This document shows positions 32,725 to 43,526 of a stretch of 64,000 nucleotides of DNA, piece by piece. The notes under the pieces were generated by a model. The model did no database searches and was not told where the DNA came from. It saw only the letters and a program-made list of their open reading frames with translations. The DNA comes from Lithodes maja. Lineage: Eukaryota; Arthropoda; Malacostraca; Decapoda; Lithodidae. Made by a program: the position numbers and the translations under genes. The stretch spans positions 44,672 to 108,671 of the forward strand of contig JBAKBP010006598.1 in assembly GCA_037953745.1 (NCBI GenBank), given 5' to 3'. The stretch's first letter is position 1; each line of letters begins with the position of its first letter.

Positions 32725-33005
32725 CAGTGATAAGATGCATATAAGCAGACTTGGATGGTTTGGGCATGTGAAGAGGATGGATGAACTAAGTTGGGTGAAA
32801 AGATGCAAGTCTGTGAACGAGGAGAGACCTGCACCAAGGGGTAGACTAAGAAAGCTGTGGGATCAGACCATATGGTCTAAACTTTAATAGAAATTCCTGA
32901 CAAGTGTGGCAGCTCTGAAAAGGGCTGCCTGGCTGCCATTAGGACATGAGACTGGAAATGCACTTTGTGTGGAGCACTCGGTCTTTAAATTTATGTATGT
33001 ACTGT
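32725..33005 (+). mobile_element. LINE 3' end (WFGHVKRM type)
   Basis: Encodes RLGWFGHVKRMDELSWVKRC, then PRGRLRKLWDQTIWS. A 3' UTR follows (CCTGACAAGTGTGGCAGCTC) that recurs at 45203-45345. A different LINE family from the one at 15470. Confidence 0.7.
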
Positions 33006-33452
33006 ATATCAATGTATGTGTCATTGCCCAGTGCGTCATCCCACACCATAATTAATGTAACTTTGCTCCAATTTGCTCTCTCTCTCTTGCATGCCTTTCA
33101 TTCTTCTGGATACTCAAACCATCTTTCACACCATCTCTCCCATTCCCTATTGGGCTTCTTCTCCCGCTCACACCCTCCAACTCTGCTTCGTAGATTTTCT
33201 TCGTCAAACTCTCTACACTCTTCCTCTTCATTCGATCAAGCTATTTGAGTAAATCTTAGTCTGCTCTCTTCAGTAAACTCCCCCCTGTTACTACTCTCCT
33301 TGGCGCGGTTGGGGGGCTTCGGGGCCGGCGACTGGGGCTTGATGGGGGATGGTTGTGGTCATTTCCCTTCCTATCTCCCCTCGAACTTTCGTTGTCAGCT
33401 TGACTAATTTTGAGTAGTTTTTCCATTTATCTTTCTATGTTTTTTCCTCTTC
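33006..33452. other. Unassigned pyrimidine-rich sequence
   Basis: CT-rich, no gene or terminal repeats recognised. Confidence 0.4.
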
Positions 33453-33849
33453 TACAGTCGGCCCCGCAAGGGTGCGCACTAAAAGGGTGCGATTCTTCAA
33501 CCGTGCGGCAGATGTCCGTGTGGTGCGTATAATCCAAGGGTGCGAAAAAAGCGCGAAAAAAGCAAAGCGTGCGTTTTTTTCGCCCAATAACCCCTGAAAA
33601 ACATGAACTAAGGAAAGAATACCTGTAAGTAGTCCCTCGTTATCAACGGGGGTTACGTTCTTAAGACTGCCGTCGATAGCAAAAACCGTCGATACCGCAT
33701 TACCGTACATACACGTACAGTCGACGCTCGATTTAACGGACCCCGATACAACGGATTTCGGATTTAACGGACTCTGTCCATAGCCGGACAATGGACCCAG
33801 CAACGGACAAAGTCCGTTGCTCGAAAAAAAGTTGGAGCAAAGTCCGTTG

Positions 33850-34622
33850 CTCTATCTATTTATCTCTCTAATGCACTACCTAAATCCCTTATACATTAAC
33901 ATAACTATGTCTTATTTGGACTTTTTGTAATCTTTGAATCATTTCTAATGTGATGGAATTGAAAAATATAATATCCTTCCAGCACATAGATAAATAATAA
34001 ATAAGATAGTCAACAAAATATTTCAACTCTCCCCTCCGTGCGAGCAGAGATGGTAGATTTACGTTTGATAGATTTTTTGTTTTGTTTTTTTCCCTCGATA
34101 TACACTCTCTTTCTATCTATCTATCTCTCTAATGCACTACCTAAATCCCTTATACATTAACATAACTATGTCTTATTTGGACTTTTTGTAATCTTTGAAT
34201 AATTTCTAATGTGATGGAATTGAAAAATATAATATCCTTCCAGCACATAGATAAATAATAAATAAGATAGTCAACAAAATATTTCAACTCTCCCCTCCGT
34301 GCGAGCAGAGATGGTAGATTTACGTTTGATAGATTTTTTGTTTTTGTTTTTTTCCCTCGATATACACTCTCTTTCTATCTATCTATCTCTCTAATGCACT
34401 ACCTAAATCCCTTATACATTAACATAACTATGTCTTATTTGGACTTTTTGTAATCTTTGAATCATTTCTAATGTGATGGAATTGAAAAATATAATATCCT
34501 TCCAGCACATAGATAAATAATAAATAAGATAGTCAAAGAAATATTTCAACCCTCCCCTCCGTCTATGCGCCGAGCTTCCCAGACGGGAGATTTACGTTTG
34601 ATAGATTTTTGTTTTTTTTTGT
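33850..34622. repeat. Minisatellite, three units of about 261 bp
   Basis: AATGCACTACCTAAATCCCT recurs at 33870, 34131 and 34393. Units are nearly identical; the third diverges toward its end. Confidence 0.93.
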
Positions 34623-34725
34623 TCCCACGGTATACACAAAATGATGGGGAAATATTATAACATGTTTTTAATTGACATTTGTGTCGTTTTTGCTGATTAT
34701 GAGTTGGTGGAAAAAATTTCTTTAA

Positions 34726-35173
34726 CCCGTACAGCCCCAGCGACGCGCCTGGCGCGTCGGCGATGTATGTAACGCACAGCCCCAGAGACGCGCCTGGCGA
34801 GTCACCCTAATTTCCCCTAATTGCGCCGACCGTAACCTCAGGTGTAGCCACGCAAGAGGGCTCAGATTTGTATGGGAACTGTGTACGTATCCCACGCAAC
34901 CGTGCCGATGGTTGAAAACTCTCAAAGTCCACGTGCGTGCGCGCGAGCGCGCAATAACCTGGTTTTTTGGGATAATTGCCTTCAATTTTTTACTCTTATA
35001 AAATCCGTTTTCGGGGGCTCTGTAGGACCATTTTTTAAGCTTTTTGAGCGGTTTTTCGTGGTTTTTCCTTCATTCCTAACCCATTCGCTATTGTTTCTGG
35101 AATAAAACCATTTTTTGAAAACCGGCCGGGTTCTGGTGCGCAAACATTACAAAACTAGCCGGGGCTCCATGGG
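34726..35173. mobile_element. Fourth-level TTAA MITE, 448 bp
   Basis: TTAA at 34722-34725 and 35174-35177. Left CCCGTACAGCCCCAGCGACG, right CTAGCCGGGGCTCCATGGG. The left end has a CAGCCCCAG(C/A)GACGCGCCTGGCG unit twice. Confidence 0.85.
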
Positions 35174-35469
35174 TTAATTCTATCATATCGGAAATGATTC
35201 ACAGATTATATAGAGACCAAATAACATACACTTTTAAGTGTGTTCAATAGTTTTGCATTATCAATAGGGTGTAGCACAAGGCTTATCAACATTATCACAG
35301 TAACGGGGTCGGGGTTGAGGCGGGACGGGGAGGGGAGGGAGTAGGCCTACAGAGGAGGGGATATCCTTCCTTTTTTTTTTTTTTTTTCTCCATGTGAAAT
35401 TTATCATATCAATGACAAATAAGACCTTTATTATGTTTTCAGGGACAGTATAGCACAACGTGTCCCTCA

Positions 35470-35512
<43 letters not shown>

Positions 35513-36132
35513 GAAATACGAAGGCAATTTTCCAGCTACGGACTTTTTCCAGCAACGGACTCGGTCTCCCCCTATTAGTCCGTTAAATCGAGCGTCGACT
35601 GTACAGTATCCGTGGTCTCTATCCTATGTACTTTTAAGTGTTTCCTTTACACATAACCTTACATATTAGAGTATATTGCAAATATCTATCACTGAATACA
35701 TTAGAGGCCATAATAAACGCAAGAGATACAAGGTTCAGGCACAAATAAGCAAGTAAAAGGCGGGTGGACTTAGAGCTTCTGCCTTGTTTTGACAACATTA
35801 AAAATGGAGGTCGAAAGTGACGCTCCGATCGTCGGTGAATCCGGATTCACTCAAAACCTAAAGTCTTTAGGCTAATTATTTTTGCTCTCGTTTTCGGTGT
35901 ATTTTCTTATTATTGTATGTCTTATTGTTCATCATTTAATCCACTTTTGGTTGGTATATTAGAGTAATATAAATAAACAATTAATCCGTCGATATATCAG
36001 TCGATACTCGAATCAGTCTAAAGTCAGTCGATAGTCGAATCCGTCTATGATAAAGCAATCCGTCTATAATCAAATCCGTCTATAATCAAATCCGTCTATA
36101 AAAAAGCCGTCGATAACGAGGGACTACTTGTA

Positions 36133-36344
36133 CAGTATAGAAATGTGATTAGATATTAGATAGAATATGGGTATTACACTCACTTTGGATGGTTTATGTA
36201 TGCGTGGAGGTTGGGATGTTGGTCTTACTGAGGGTCCGAGGCTCCTCAGTAAGACCAACATCCCAACCTCCACGCATACATAAACCATCCAAAGTGAGTG
36301 TAATACCCCTATTCTATCTAATATCTAATCACATTTCTATACTG
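36133..36344. repeat. Near-perfect palindrome, 101-bp arms
   Basis: CAGTATAGAAATGTGATTAG ... GGTCTTACTGAGG pairs with CCTCAGTAAGACC ... CTAATCACATTTCTATACTG. There is one mismatch (near 36169/36308) and a 10-nt loop (GTCCGAGGCT). It is the core of the outer foldback MITE. Confidence 0.95.
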
Positions 36345-36527
36345 TGCAGGTATTCTTTCCTTAGTTCATGTTTTTCAGGGGTTATTGGGCGAAAAAAGGG
36401 TAAGTTTGAAGAGTTCCCGGACTACATAGTGAATTTCCCATAGGTTCTTAAGCTCCAAGGGTGCGTTTTACAAGGGTGCGCGCATGTCTCGGACTTAGGT
36501 AACCGCACCCTTGTGGGGCCCACTGTA

Positions 36528-36790
36528 TTCTTATTCTGTCCCATTCGGTTGTCCTCGGGCAACCTATATCTCATGTCTCCCTGGCCTGGCTAGGTTGCAG
36601 ACTCCTGACCTGATTTGTCTCTTCGGTTGCTGTTGTGGCAGGACTGACTTGATTCTCTTCGGTGATGCATTTTTTGCTTCTCGATGTGATTTTTTCTACC
36701 TTTAACCTGATCTCTCATTCTTCGCCCTGCTCATTTCTTGGTTGGTGTTGCGGTGTAGCAGTTCTTGCCTCATCCTTCGGCCCTGCCCTA
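36528..36790. other. Unassigned sequence between two DNA transposons
   Basis: No feature recognised beyond a T-rich, low-complexity texture. Confidence 0.4.
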
Positions 36791-36793
36791 TAA

Positions 36794-39004
36794 AGGGGCT
36801 ATCACACTGGCATATTTTCCGTCGTCCTTCATCAAAACCACGATTTGCATGGTCCTTCATCTCTCGTTTCGTGGTCTTTTCGGCAGCCCACGGTTACCCA
36901 AGTACACTGGGAAATCGTGGTCAAGCCCACGATAATATTAACTCAAATGACCATTTATAGTATGCATTTGTATTTTGCATATATTTAATTATATCTGAAT
37001 ACGAGCTAATGATATATAAACGGAAATTGATGTATTACGAACTGCAAAACATTAAATTTTACTAAAAAAAATAACCGCTATACACTCATTTGGTTACGTT
37101 TGAATTGAAGATTCAAGGTAACTTCGAGATTAATTGATCTTAATTCGTCCATTTTAGCTTCCCATCATGGTATATATACATCACAATCCCTATGATAAAG
37201 GTGAGCATATATAAAAACTAAGGTAAGTATAACTATATTGATCGTTAATACCTAAAACAAGCGACATGAATCCACGTCTGTCGGTAAAAGTGAAGTGGAC
37301 GCAGCAGCGCGCTCATGATTGGCTATCGTATCAGTACCCTGATAATTTATTTATTATCTGTATTGTTCCTTATGTAGGGTATTCATTAAACTAGATATGT
37401 TTAAGAAATGTTAATGATTACTTAATAAATTACAGTGCTATCCGAATCTAAAGAGCTATTAAATATCACAGGAAACATATTAATAACGTATATATAATAA
37501 AGTAAACACAAGCAATATAAAAAAATTATAAAGACAAGAAGTAAGCGAGAGTGTAGACTGACTGACCGGGGTCCACCCGGCTTAGCCAATCACAGGCCTT
37601 GCTTTACGTATTCCACATTTAAAATAAGCAGCGACGGTATTTCTTCCCTTGCTTGCGTTAACTGTATTATATGTACGATTTTATGTGTTCCATGTGGTAT
37701 TTTATAGCTCTTAAGGTTCGGATATCACCTATCACATTATTATTAGAAATATTAAAAACTTATGTAGTTTTAATATACTGTATATGGAATATATACATTA
37801 GGCATATATTTATACATAAGGAATGTATTTCCAAGACATAGCCTACTCCCCGCCTACTGTATATGTAGGCTACTAAGTTATTTAAAGAGTACTGGTACTA
37901 TGTAACACATCGCATTAACTGAACCTATAATGCATAAATACGGTAGTATATAAAAATTACAAAGCATACAGAATACAGAATTTGTAATATTGAAGGAAAT
38001 ATTTAGGCTAACCATTGCAGTAACGAAGCTACTACTCATATTTAGTTATAACAAATCGTTTACTGTTGCAAATTATAATTGTATGTTGATTACAATAACC
38101 TATATAGGCTATGCTACATTTAATCACTTGAGATAATATTCTTCCCATTCTTGCCCAAAAATATTGTATTTGTATTAACTTGAAGTTGTGCATATGTGCT
38201 GTAGCCTACTTCTTGATTAAACCGTTTTCTCTCATCATCATCATCATCATCATCAAATCTGACGCCTCGCTTCAGAGAAAGCACCCCCCAAAAGGGATGG
38301 CCATGGCAGAAACTGCCTCCAGGTTCCCAGACATGCCCCGACTGACCCACTCCACAGTGCCATTTCCACTAAGTGGATTATAACCATGAACACTGAAGGA
38401 GCAGACTCAGAGCAGTCCCTCACCCGGATGGCAGTTCCACCACTGTTTTGCTATTTTATTTACCCCTTTTACCGTTTTCTCTCATCCCAATGTATTGAAT
38501 ATTATACTGTAGGCCTAATGACATTATATATTTAAGGATTGAGCATGATTATAATATATTAATGCTTGTACAGTAGCCTACATCACATATCGAACTCTCA
38601 ACCTAGGAATCTAGACCCGCGACGGTTATCACCCGCCGCCTACTGTATATAGCCTACTGATGGTGTTTATCCTCTTCATGATTTTCGTGCGAGTCGTGAC
38701 CTTCAGCTTTAGTTGTCTATTTGTACTGTAGTTTCGGATAAAATTATTATAATGGCGTTATTATGGCATAACCTCCACTTTTTATTAGCGATTGCGAAGT
38801 ATTAATAATAATAGGGAATCTATTTAGGCCGAAATACTGTAGGTGTAAATAAAGCCGAGAAGCGATCAGACACTTCAGCCTATGTCTGTAGATGACGATG
38901 ATTGTGCGTGGAGCCTGTGTGATAGCAAGACGACGATTTCATGCCCAAGATCGAAGGATGAAGGTCATAGGACGACGGAAAATATGTCCAGTGTAATACC
39001 CCCT
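36794..39004. mobile_element. PIF/Harbinger-like non-autonomous element, 2.2 kb
   Basis: Inverted ends AGGGGCTATCACACTGGCAT and TGTCCAGTGTAATACCCCCT, continuing into ATTTTCCGTCGTCCTTCATC on the left and its complement on the right. TAA duplicates lie at 36791-36793 and 39005-39007. A TWA target and this kind of end fit PIF/Harbinger. No transposase found; the interior is AT-rich and holds a LINE 3' end. Confidence 0.78.
38233..38465 (-). mobile_element. LINE 3' end with (TGA)n tail
   Basis: On the minus strand the 3' untranslated region ends GAAGCGAGGCGTCAGATT followed by a (TGA)n run (ATC repeats at 38233-38254 on the plus strand). The run adjoins a recognisable 3' end; no coding part remains. 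Confidence 0.55.
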
Positions 39005-39234
39005 TAAGAGCTCTGATGTGGAGCTCATGTGGTCCAGCTGAACTGGTGAAATGGCGAGAAATGTCTGCGTGTTTTCACCTCCCTCGATTTGTTCCCCTAC
39101 TGCCATTCCCGATCTATCTTGACTCGTTTAGTTATATATCTTGATCGAATCCTTCGGGCCAGCCCTATGAGAGTTCTTTTATGGAGCTCAGTGGTCTGGT
39201 TAAACTAATATTACAAAAAAATTGTTTTATATCT

Positions 39235-40860
39235 TGATCCGCAGGGATCAGTGTTGGGTCCTGTCCTGTTCACGATATACACTAGTGGCTTATCTCTTCT
39301 GCTTCGTGCACACGGTGTCACCTATCATTTCTACGCTGATGACACCCAAATTTATGTGAAGATCACAGGCATAGCTGATACACAGAGGAAGGTGGAAATG
39401 CTGATGACCGATATCAAGAAGTGGATGAGGACAAGAAAACTTAAACTAAATGATAACAAAACTGAAATTCTCATCATCCGAGGAAACAGAAGGGCTACTG
39501 ACGCAGTAAATGCCGTCTCCATTGATACGGATGACTCACAGCTACAACCAGTAAACTTTGTTCGGAATCTGGGAGTGTACCTGAACTCAAGACTGGATTT
39601 TAAGGAGCACGTAAATCAGATTGTCAAAAGTTGCTACCTACACATCAGAAATCTCTACTCGGTGAAGCAGTTTATACCTAGACGTTGCTTTCTGACACTG
39701 GTCCACTCATTGATATTCTCTCGTGTTGATTATTGCAATGCCTTATTTGTGGGTCTTCCAAATTACATATTAAAGAAAGTACAATCTGTTCTGAACAGAG
39801 CTGCAAGACTCATTTTTGGAATTCCACCTGGAACCCCTACCACTTCTTATCACATCGAACTGCACTGGTTACCAATAAAAGCTAGAATAGAATTTAAGTT
39901 GTGTCTGGTAACTTTCAAGGTCCTCAAATTTGGTGAGCCCGGGTATCTTGCAGAGCTGCTCAGGCGTCCACTGGCACGCCATGGTGTAGTCGTGCGCCAT
40001 GACGATGACCCCCTGCGTCTTGATGAGCCATGGGCTTTCCGGCAGTCATCTTTCTTTGAGAGATCATTCTCTTACATGGCTCCAAGGTTATATAACAGAC
40101 TGCCACTGACCATGAGATAACTAAGTTCTGTTGAGTGCTACAAGAGACAACAGGGCGGGTGCCCAACCCCGAAAGGAGTTGAAATAGGGGAGCTATCCCC
40201 CCGCCAAAGGCGGCTTTCTAGGGCCTTTCCTAGCTGATGCTGAGAGGATTGGGTTCTAGTCATGTGGTGATGGGCTGGTCTATCCGAGTGAGAACTGAGC
40301 GATCTCTGCCATACCCATAGCTTACTCTGACTGTTTCTTTTACTTATATATCTTCTAGATCTCAAGTGGCGGCGTCTTTTCCGTGGATTGACCTCCGTAC
40401 TGCCAACCTAGAAGTTGGCAGATTGGGAGCCAAAGCGTCACATTTTTCCCTTACCCCTCAACTTTCCCTTCATAATTGCTGAGGGGCACAGGGCCTTGGG
40501 TGGGGCTTTGGTTTCCCGGGCGTTTCCGCACCCTCCTCAGCTCCCTGCCTTGGAGTGGCTTCGGTCACCCGGGCTTTGTTAGTGGTAAGCAGGGAGGATT
40601 TTGTGGGGGCGCTCGTTTATGGTCTTGGCCTTGGTCGAGACCTTGGGGCTGTTCGGCCAGACAGCCTGGGGAACAACAACAACAACTTAAGACTTTTCTC
40701 TTTGTAAGAAGCTACGATCTCGAGAGGGGTGTCATCATGGAGGGCTATAGGGTGTAAGCTATTTGCCGCTGCTGGTGGCTGGGTGATGCGCATAGGTTTT
40801 GTGTTGCATTGATTTAAGTTATATTTTTTTTTATTTTTTTTTTTTTCCCCGAGCGCCAGT
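39235..40860 (+). mobile_element. CR1/L2-type LINE, 5'-truncated, with nested insertion
   Basis: Begins inside the RT (QGSVLGPVLFTIYTSGLSLL) and runs to the 3' end, where SVECYK is interrupted at about 40138. It resumes at about 40685 as LKTFLFVRSYDLERG. It ends in a T-rich stretch and (TTA)n. The inserted 540 bp ends GGGGCTGTTCGGCCAGACAG plus (AAC)n, the LINE tail also seen at 2242. Confidence 0.85.
39251..40120 (+). pseudogene. LINE reverse transcriptase, C-terminal part (289 codons open)
   Basis: Contains the catalytic box FYADDTQIY near residue 26, then thumb-region motifs NKTEILIIRG, VRNLGVYLNSRL and YSVKQFIPRRCFLTLVHSLI. The L2/CR1 signature HIELHWLPIKARIEFKLCLV and LAELL follows. Open and well conserved, so relatively recent. 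The endonuclease and RT fingers are missing, so it cannot move itself. Confidence 0.88.
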
Positions 40861-40982
40861 GAATTCTGCGGAAAAATTGGCGCTTGTGAGAAATAAGTAA
40901 CATGCTTATTATTATTATTATTATCAAATCCTTCGGGCCAGCCCTATGAGAGTTCTTTTATGGTGCTCAGTGATCTGGTTAA

Positions 40983-41462
40983 CCCTCCTGGCCCGGTTGT
41001 CATTTTAAAATGACACCACGACTTAAGGGCAGGTGCCCAGTTGTCATTTTAAAATCTGTAAGCTTGAAAGCCTATTCAGCTTGGTCTGAACGCTGTGCGT
41101 CCGACGCATGTAAACAAAGCCGATCGTTACGTCACCGCACCTCCGAAAACAAGAAAGAGAAGACTCGTTTGTTATTGTATGTCTGTATGTCGTTGTTTCA
41201 GTAGTGAAAAGATCGTCATATTGCTAACATCGCCTGCAAGTGCTCTCCACTGAAATCGTCATCACAACTGAACCAGTTGACATAGAGAGCTCTACTCAAC
41301 GCCAGTCTACAGATTGGAAACCGCACTACATTTATAGATGCGTGGGAAATTTCTAGCAGTTAAACTAAACAAAAATACGGTAGCCTAGGCCTAGACATTT
41401 TTCGGCCAGATCGCCCGGGTAGCCCACACTGTCATTTTGAGAGCCTGCCCGGGCCAGGAGGG
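40983..41462. mobile_element. TTAA MITE, 480 bp (TCATTTTAAAATGA family)
   Basis: Perfect inverted ends CCCTCCTGGCCCGG, TTAA at 40979-40982 and 41463-41466. It carries GTTGTCATTTTAAAATGACA and related pieces. A diverged sister of the 479-480 bp MITE family. Confidence 0.93.
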
Positions 41463-41466
41463 TTAA

Positions 41467-41946
41467 CCCTCCAGCCCCGGTTATGTATTATATATATATT
41501 CCTCGAAACCCGGGTGTTTTGGCCGAAAAACGTCTAGGCTAGGCTACCGTATATTCGTTAATCAGACTGCTTCCCGCATTCCCGCACATCCCCAAGCGTA
41601 GCTGTGTTATTTACCTGTAGAATGGCATTAAGTAGAGCTCTCTAAGTCAACTGGTTGAGCTGTGATGATGATTTCATTGGAGATAACTTTATGGCCAAAA
41701 CAGCCACTTTACACCACTTTTCGATACTTAACAACAACATACAGGCACACACGAACAAGCGACGCTCTCCTTCTTGTGGCCGGAGATGCGGAGCGTCGGT
41801 CCAGCCGGCTGTTGTTTACATGCGTCGGACCGACGCCTCGCACACCAAGCTCACAGGCTGTGACGTCATGGGTGTTTAAGAGACCTTCCGGGTACCTGTT
41901 ATATGCTTTTTTATGGGCGTTCAAGAGCCCTTCCGGGAACGGAGGG
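41467..41946 (+). mobile_element. TTAA MITE, 480 bp, abutting the previous one
   Basis: Same family as 205-683, in opposite orientation to it. Shares TTAA 41463-41466 with the neighbouring MITE; right TTAA at 41947-41950. The empty site is the related flank at 39200-39220 (CTGGTTAAACTAATATTACA). Confidence 0.93.
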
Positions 41947-42162
41947 TTAAACTAATATTACAAAAAAAAAAAAAAAAAAAAAAAATCTTCAGTAAACTGT
42001 GCCTATCCCCACATATTTCTCGCACTCCAACATTATTCACCTTGTCGTACATTTTATCACCAATTATTGCCCTCAGACTCATGTCCAGTACTCATCACCT
42101 TCCTACTTTGTCTAGTAATCTTTTCAAGCTTTAATATTTACCATAAAATTTATCTCTCTCAC

Positions 42163-42331
42163 CTCTATCCTCTTTTCATATTTCTCTCCCTTGACGATCC
42201 GATCCACATATATGGCAGGGACATGTACGCCATCCTCTGGTATGTCTCCCACCTCCACAATCTCCTCCACCTCCACTATCGTTGTCTTGGCTGCCTTGCA
42301 CATCGGCTGGTTGAAATTCCTTGCGGTCTTT
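42163..42331 (-). CDS. OXCT1: SCOT exon (NFNQPMCKAA...KGEKYEKRIE)
   Basis: SCOT exon of 169 nt encoding the end of the N-terminal CoA-transferase half. It contains KTARNFNQPMCKAAKTTIVE, VEEIVEVGDIPEDGVHVPAI and YVDRIVKGEKYEKRIE, all aligned with the family without gaps. The acceptor is CTTTTACAG and the donor is ATAGAG|GTGAGA (gt at 42162-42161), phase 0. In the protein the next residue begins at the exon 39.5 kb downstream (2633), so everything between them is one intron. Its length is due to transposable elements. Confidence 0.95.
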
Positions 42332-42604
42332 CTGTAAAAGATATGCACAAGTTAGTTCCATCACTGTATAATAAGGAATATATCTAACTAACACTAGAGA
42401 GGCCTAGAGAGCAATGATACTGATTTCTCCAATATGAGATCAGAGGAAAAGAGTTGATTAAGAGGGTATACAGAACAAATAAGGGAACAACATTTTCATA
42501 TGATAAACATTTCTTGGAAATTATCATGAAATAGGATTACAAAATTCTGTTTTAGGAAGTAAAGTGAGGCTTTTAAGTCAACGCCATAAATACTGGTACT
42601 GTAC
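42332..42604 (-). other. OXCT1: SCOT intron (short)
   Basis: Intron between two SCOT exons, 273 bp, GT-AG, no repeat recognised. Confidence 0.85.
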
Positions 42605-42757
42605 CTGAAAATTAAGTTGCCAGCTTTATCTGCCTTCCAAGCCTTGATGAGTGCATAATCTCCAGTGATGGCCTCTTCCAGGATGTAGTGACGACCATTG
42701 TAAATACGACTCTCACGCGCTGCACTCTGCACCTCTATCACACCTTTTTCACCATAT
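42605..42757 (-). CDS. OXCT1: SCOT exon (FILEEAITGD-like segment)
   Basis: SCOT exon of 153 nt: 1 base completing Lys, 50 codons, then 2 bases of Arg. It encodes the conserved HYILEEAITGDYALIKAWKA stretch and AGNLIF, the core of the N-terminal CoA-transferase half. The preceding segment (YGEKGVIEVQSAARESRIYN) is the variable strand-loop region. The acceptor is GATTCTAG (AG at 42759-42758) and the donor is TTTTCAG|GTACAG (gt at 42604-42603). Phase 2 in and phase 2 out match both neighbours. Confidence 0.95.
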
Positions 42758-43422
42758 CTAGAATCAATAAAGATACTTGTAGCATAACTGCTTTGTTGCA
42801 GTTGGGGATAACCCTTACTGTTTCCACAGCCACTTTTGGGTGACCGTGAGTTAAGGAAATAATAAATAAATGAAAACAACTAAGAGAACAAATGCATTTC
42901 AGGTCAACAGTGAGATGGTGAATGATAATAGATCAGTAATTGAACATCTTAATTATTTCTTTGTTAACAATGGGCACAGCCACCATCCCAGTTGGAAGTT
43001 GACTGCTGGACTGAGTAGCAGAAATGCATAGACACATGCCTTGAAGTTTGAAGGATGATCTAGACCTGCAAAGTTTACTTAGCAACTACGTATGAACACG
43101 GGATAAGATTAATACAGTGGGGTGCCGTTCACCTCTTGTGTTGTGTTCGCTATGGTGCGAGTGGCAGCAAAGAGCGCAATGCCCCACGTTATATCAATTC
43201 CTGGTACGGAAGAAGGTACATGCAAATACAGTACATAAATTAAAATGATAAATCAACAATCCCAAGCACCATGCCATACACGGCCATAGCGATCAGCTGT
43301 ACAATGAGAAAGAGGCCTTTGTCCTTCACTAAGGAATGGTACTGTATTATATAAATCAACACAGCGAGATTAATAAGTTTAGCTTATGGTAATCAAAATC
43401 TCAAACCAACTACTGTACATAC
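42758..43422 (-). other. OXCT1: SCOT intron
   Basis: GT-AG intron of 665 bp. No repeat or gene recognised inside. Confidence 0.8.
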
Positions 43423-43526
43423 TTGATGGGAGATCCGCCCTCGTGTATGAGCGTGCCATAGCCTGTTGGTGTGAAGAAGGCTGGGATCCCAGCACCACCT
43501 GCCCGACACCTTTCAGCAAGTGTACC
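43423..43526 (-). CDS. OXCT1: SCOT exon (GTLAER...TPTGYGT segment)
   Basis: Next SCOT exon, 104 nt. It encodes GTLAERCRAGGAGIPAFFTP followed by TGYGTLIHEGGSPI, continuous with the preceding exon's TPQ and matching the family through the conserved GTLAE and TPTGYGT segments. The acceptor is CCTTAG|GGTACA. The donor is chosen as ATCAA|GTATGT (gt at 43422-43421) because it is a strong consensus site and leaves phase 2. Joining to the next exon then gives Ile-Lys-Tyr-Gly, as in the family (IKYN in vertebrates). A later GT would break the frame of the next exon. Confidence 0.93.

Larger units (their letters stand above)
33718..35601. mobile_element. Third-level MITE (AACGGAC family)
   Basis: Perfect inverted ends starting CAGTCGACGCTCGATTTAAC, TA at 33716-33717 and 35602-35603. 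Motifs CAACGGAC/GTCCGTTG recur near both ends. It contains a three-unit minisatellite and a TTAA MITE, and a poly-A run of about 40 at 35471-35509. Confidence 0.92.
33628..36130. mobile_element. Second-level MITE (CCGTCGATA family)
   Basis: Ends AGTAGTCCCTCGTTATCAAC and GATAACGAGGGACTACTTG with TA at 33626-33627 and 36131-36132. Motifs CCGTCGATA, CAGTCGATA and CCGTCTATAA are repeated inside both flanks. The intact opposite arm of the outer element (CTGCACAGTATAGAAATG, complement) gives the empty site. Confidence 0.82.
33455..36525. mobile_element. Outer foldback MITE (GGGTGCG family) with nested insertions
   Basis: Ends CAGTCGGCCCCGCAAGGGTG and GCACCCTTGTGGGGCCCACTG, TA at 33453-33454 and 36526-36527. 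Left arm 33455-33627 pairs with the right arm around 36345-36525, and the centre is the 101-bp-arm palindrome at 36133-36344. Without its insertion it is about 570 bp. The second MITE is inserted at about 33628. Confidence 0.88.
2634..42162 (-). other. OXCT1: Giant SCOT intron (about 39.5 kb)
   Basis: The exons at 42331-42163 and 2633-2465 encode adjacent stretches of the protein (KRIE then RLTLRK), so this whole interval is one intron. The splice signals are GT at 42162 and AG at 2634. It contains two full DIRS-like elements, a Penelope-like copy, a piggyBac derivative, several LINE fragments, a Harbinger-like element and at least ten MITEs. No other host exon was recognised inside it. Confidence 0.85.

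Noticed and set aside
33846..34640. Minisatellite considered as a CRISPR-like array
   Set aside because: Units of 261 bp with no short-repeat/unique-spacer structure, in a eukaryotic genome.
35469..35510. Long poly-A as a retrogene or SINE tail
   Set aside because: It lies inside the third-level MITE with no upstream retroposon body or target duplication; probably a slippage-expanded A run.
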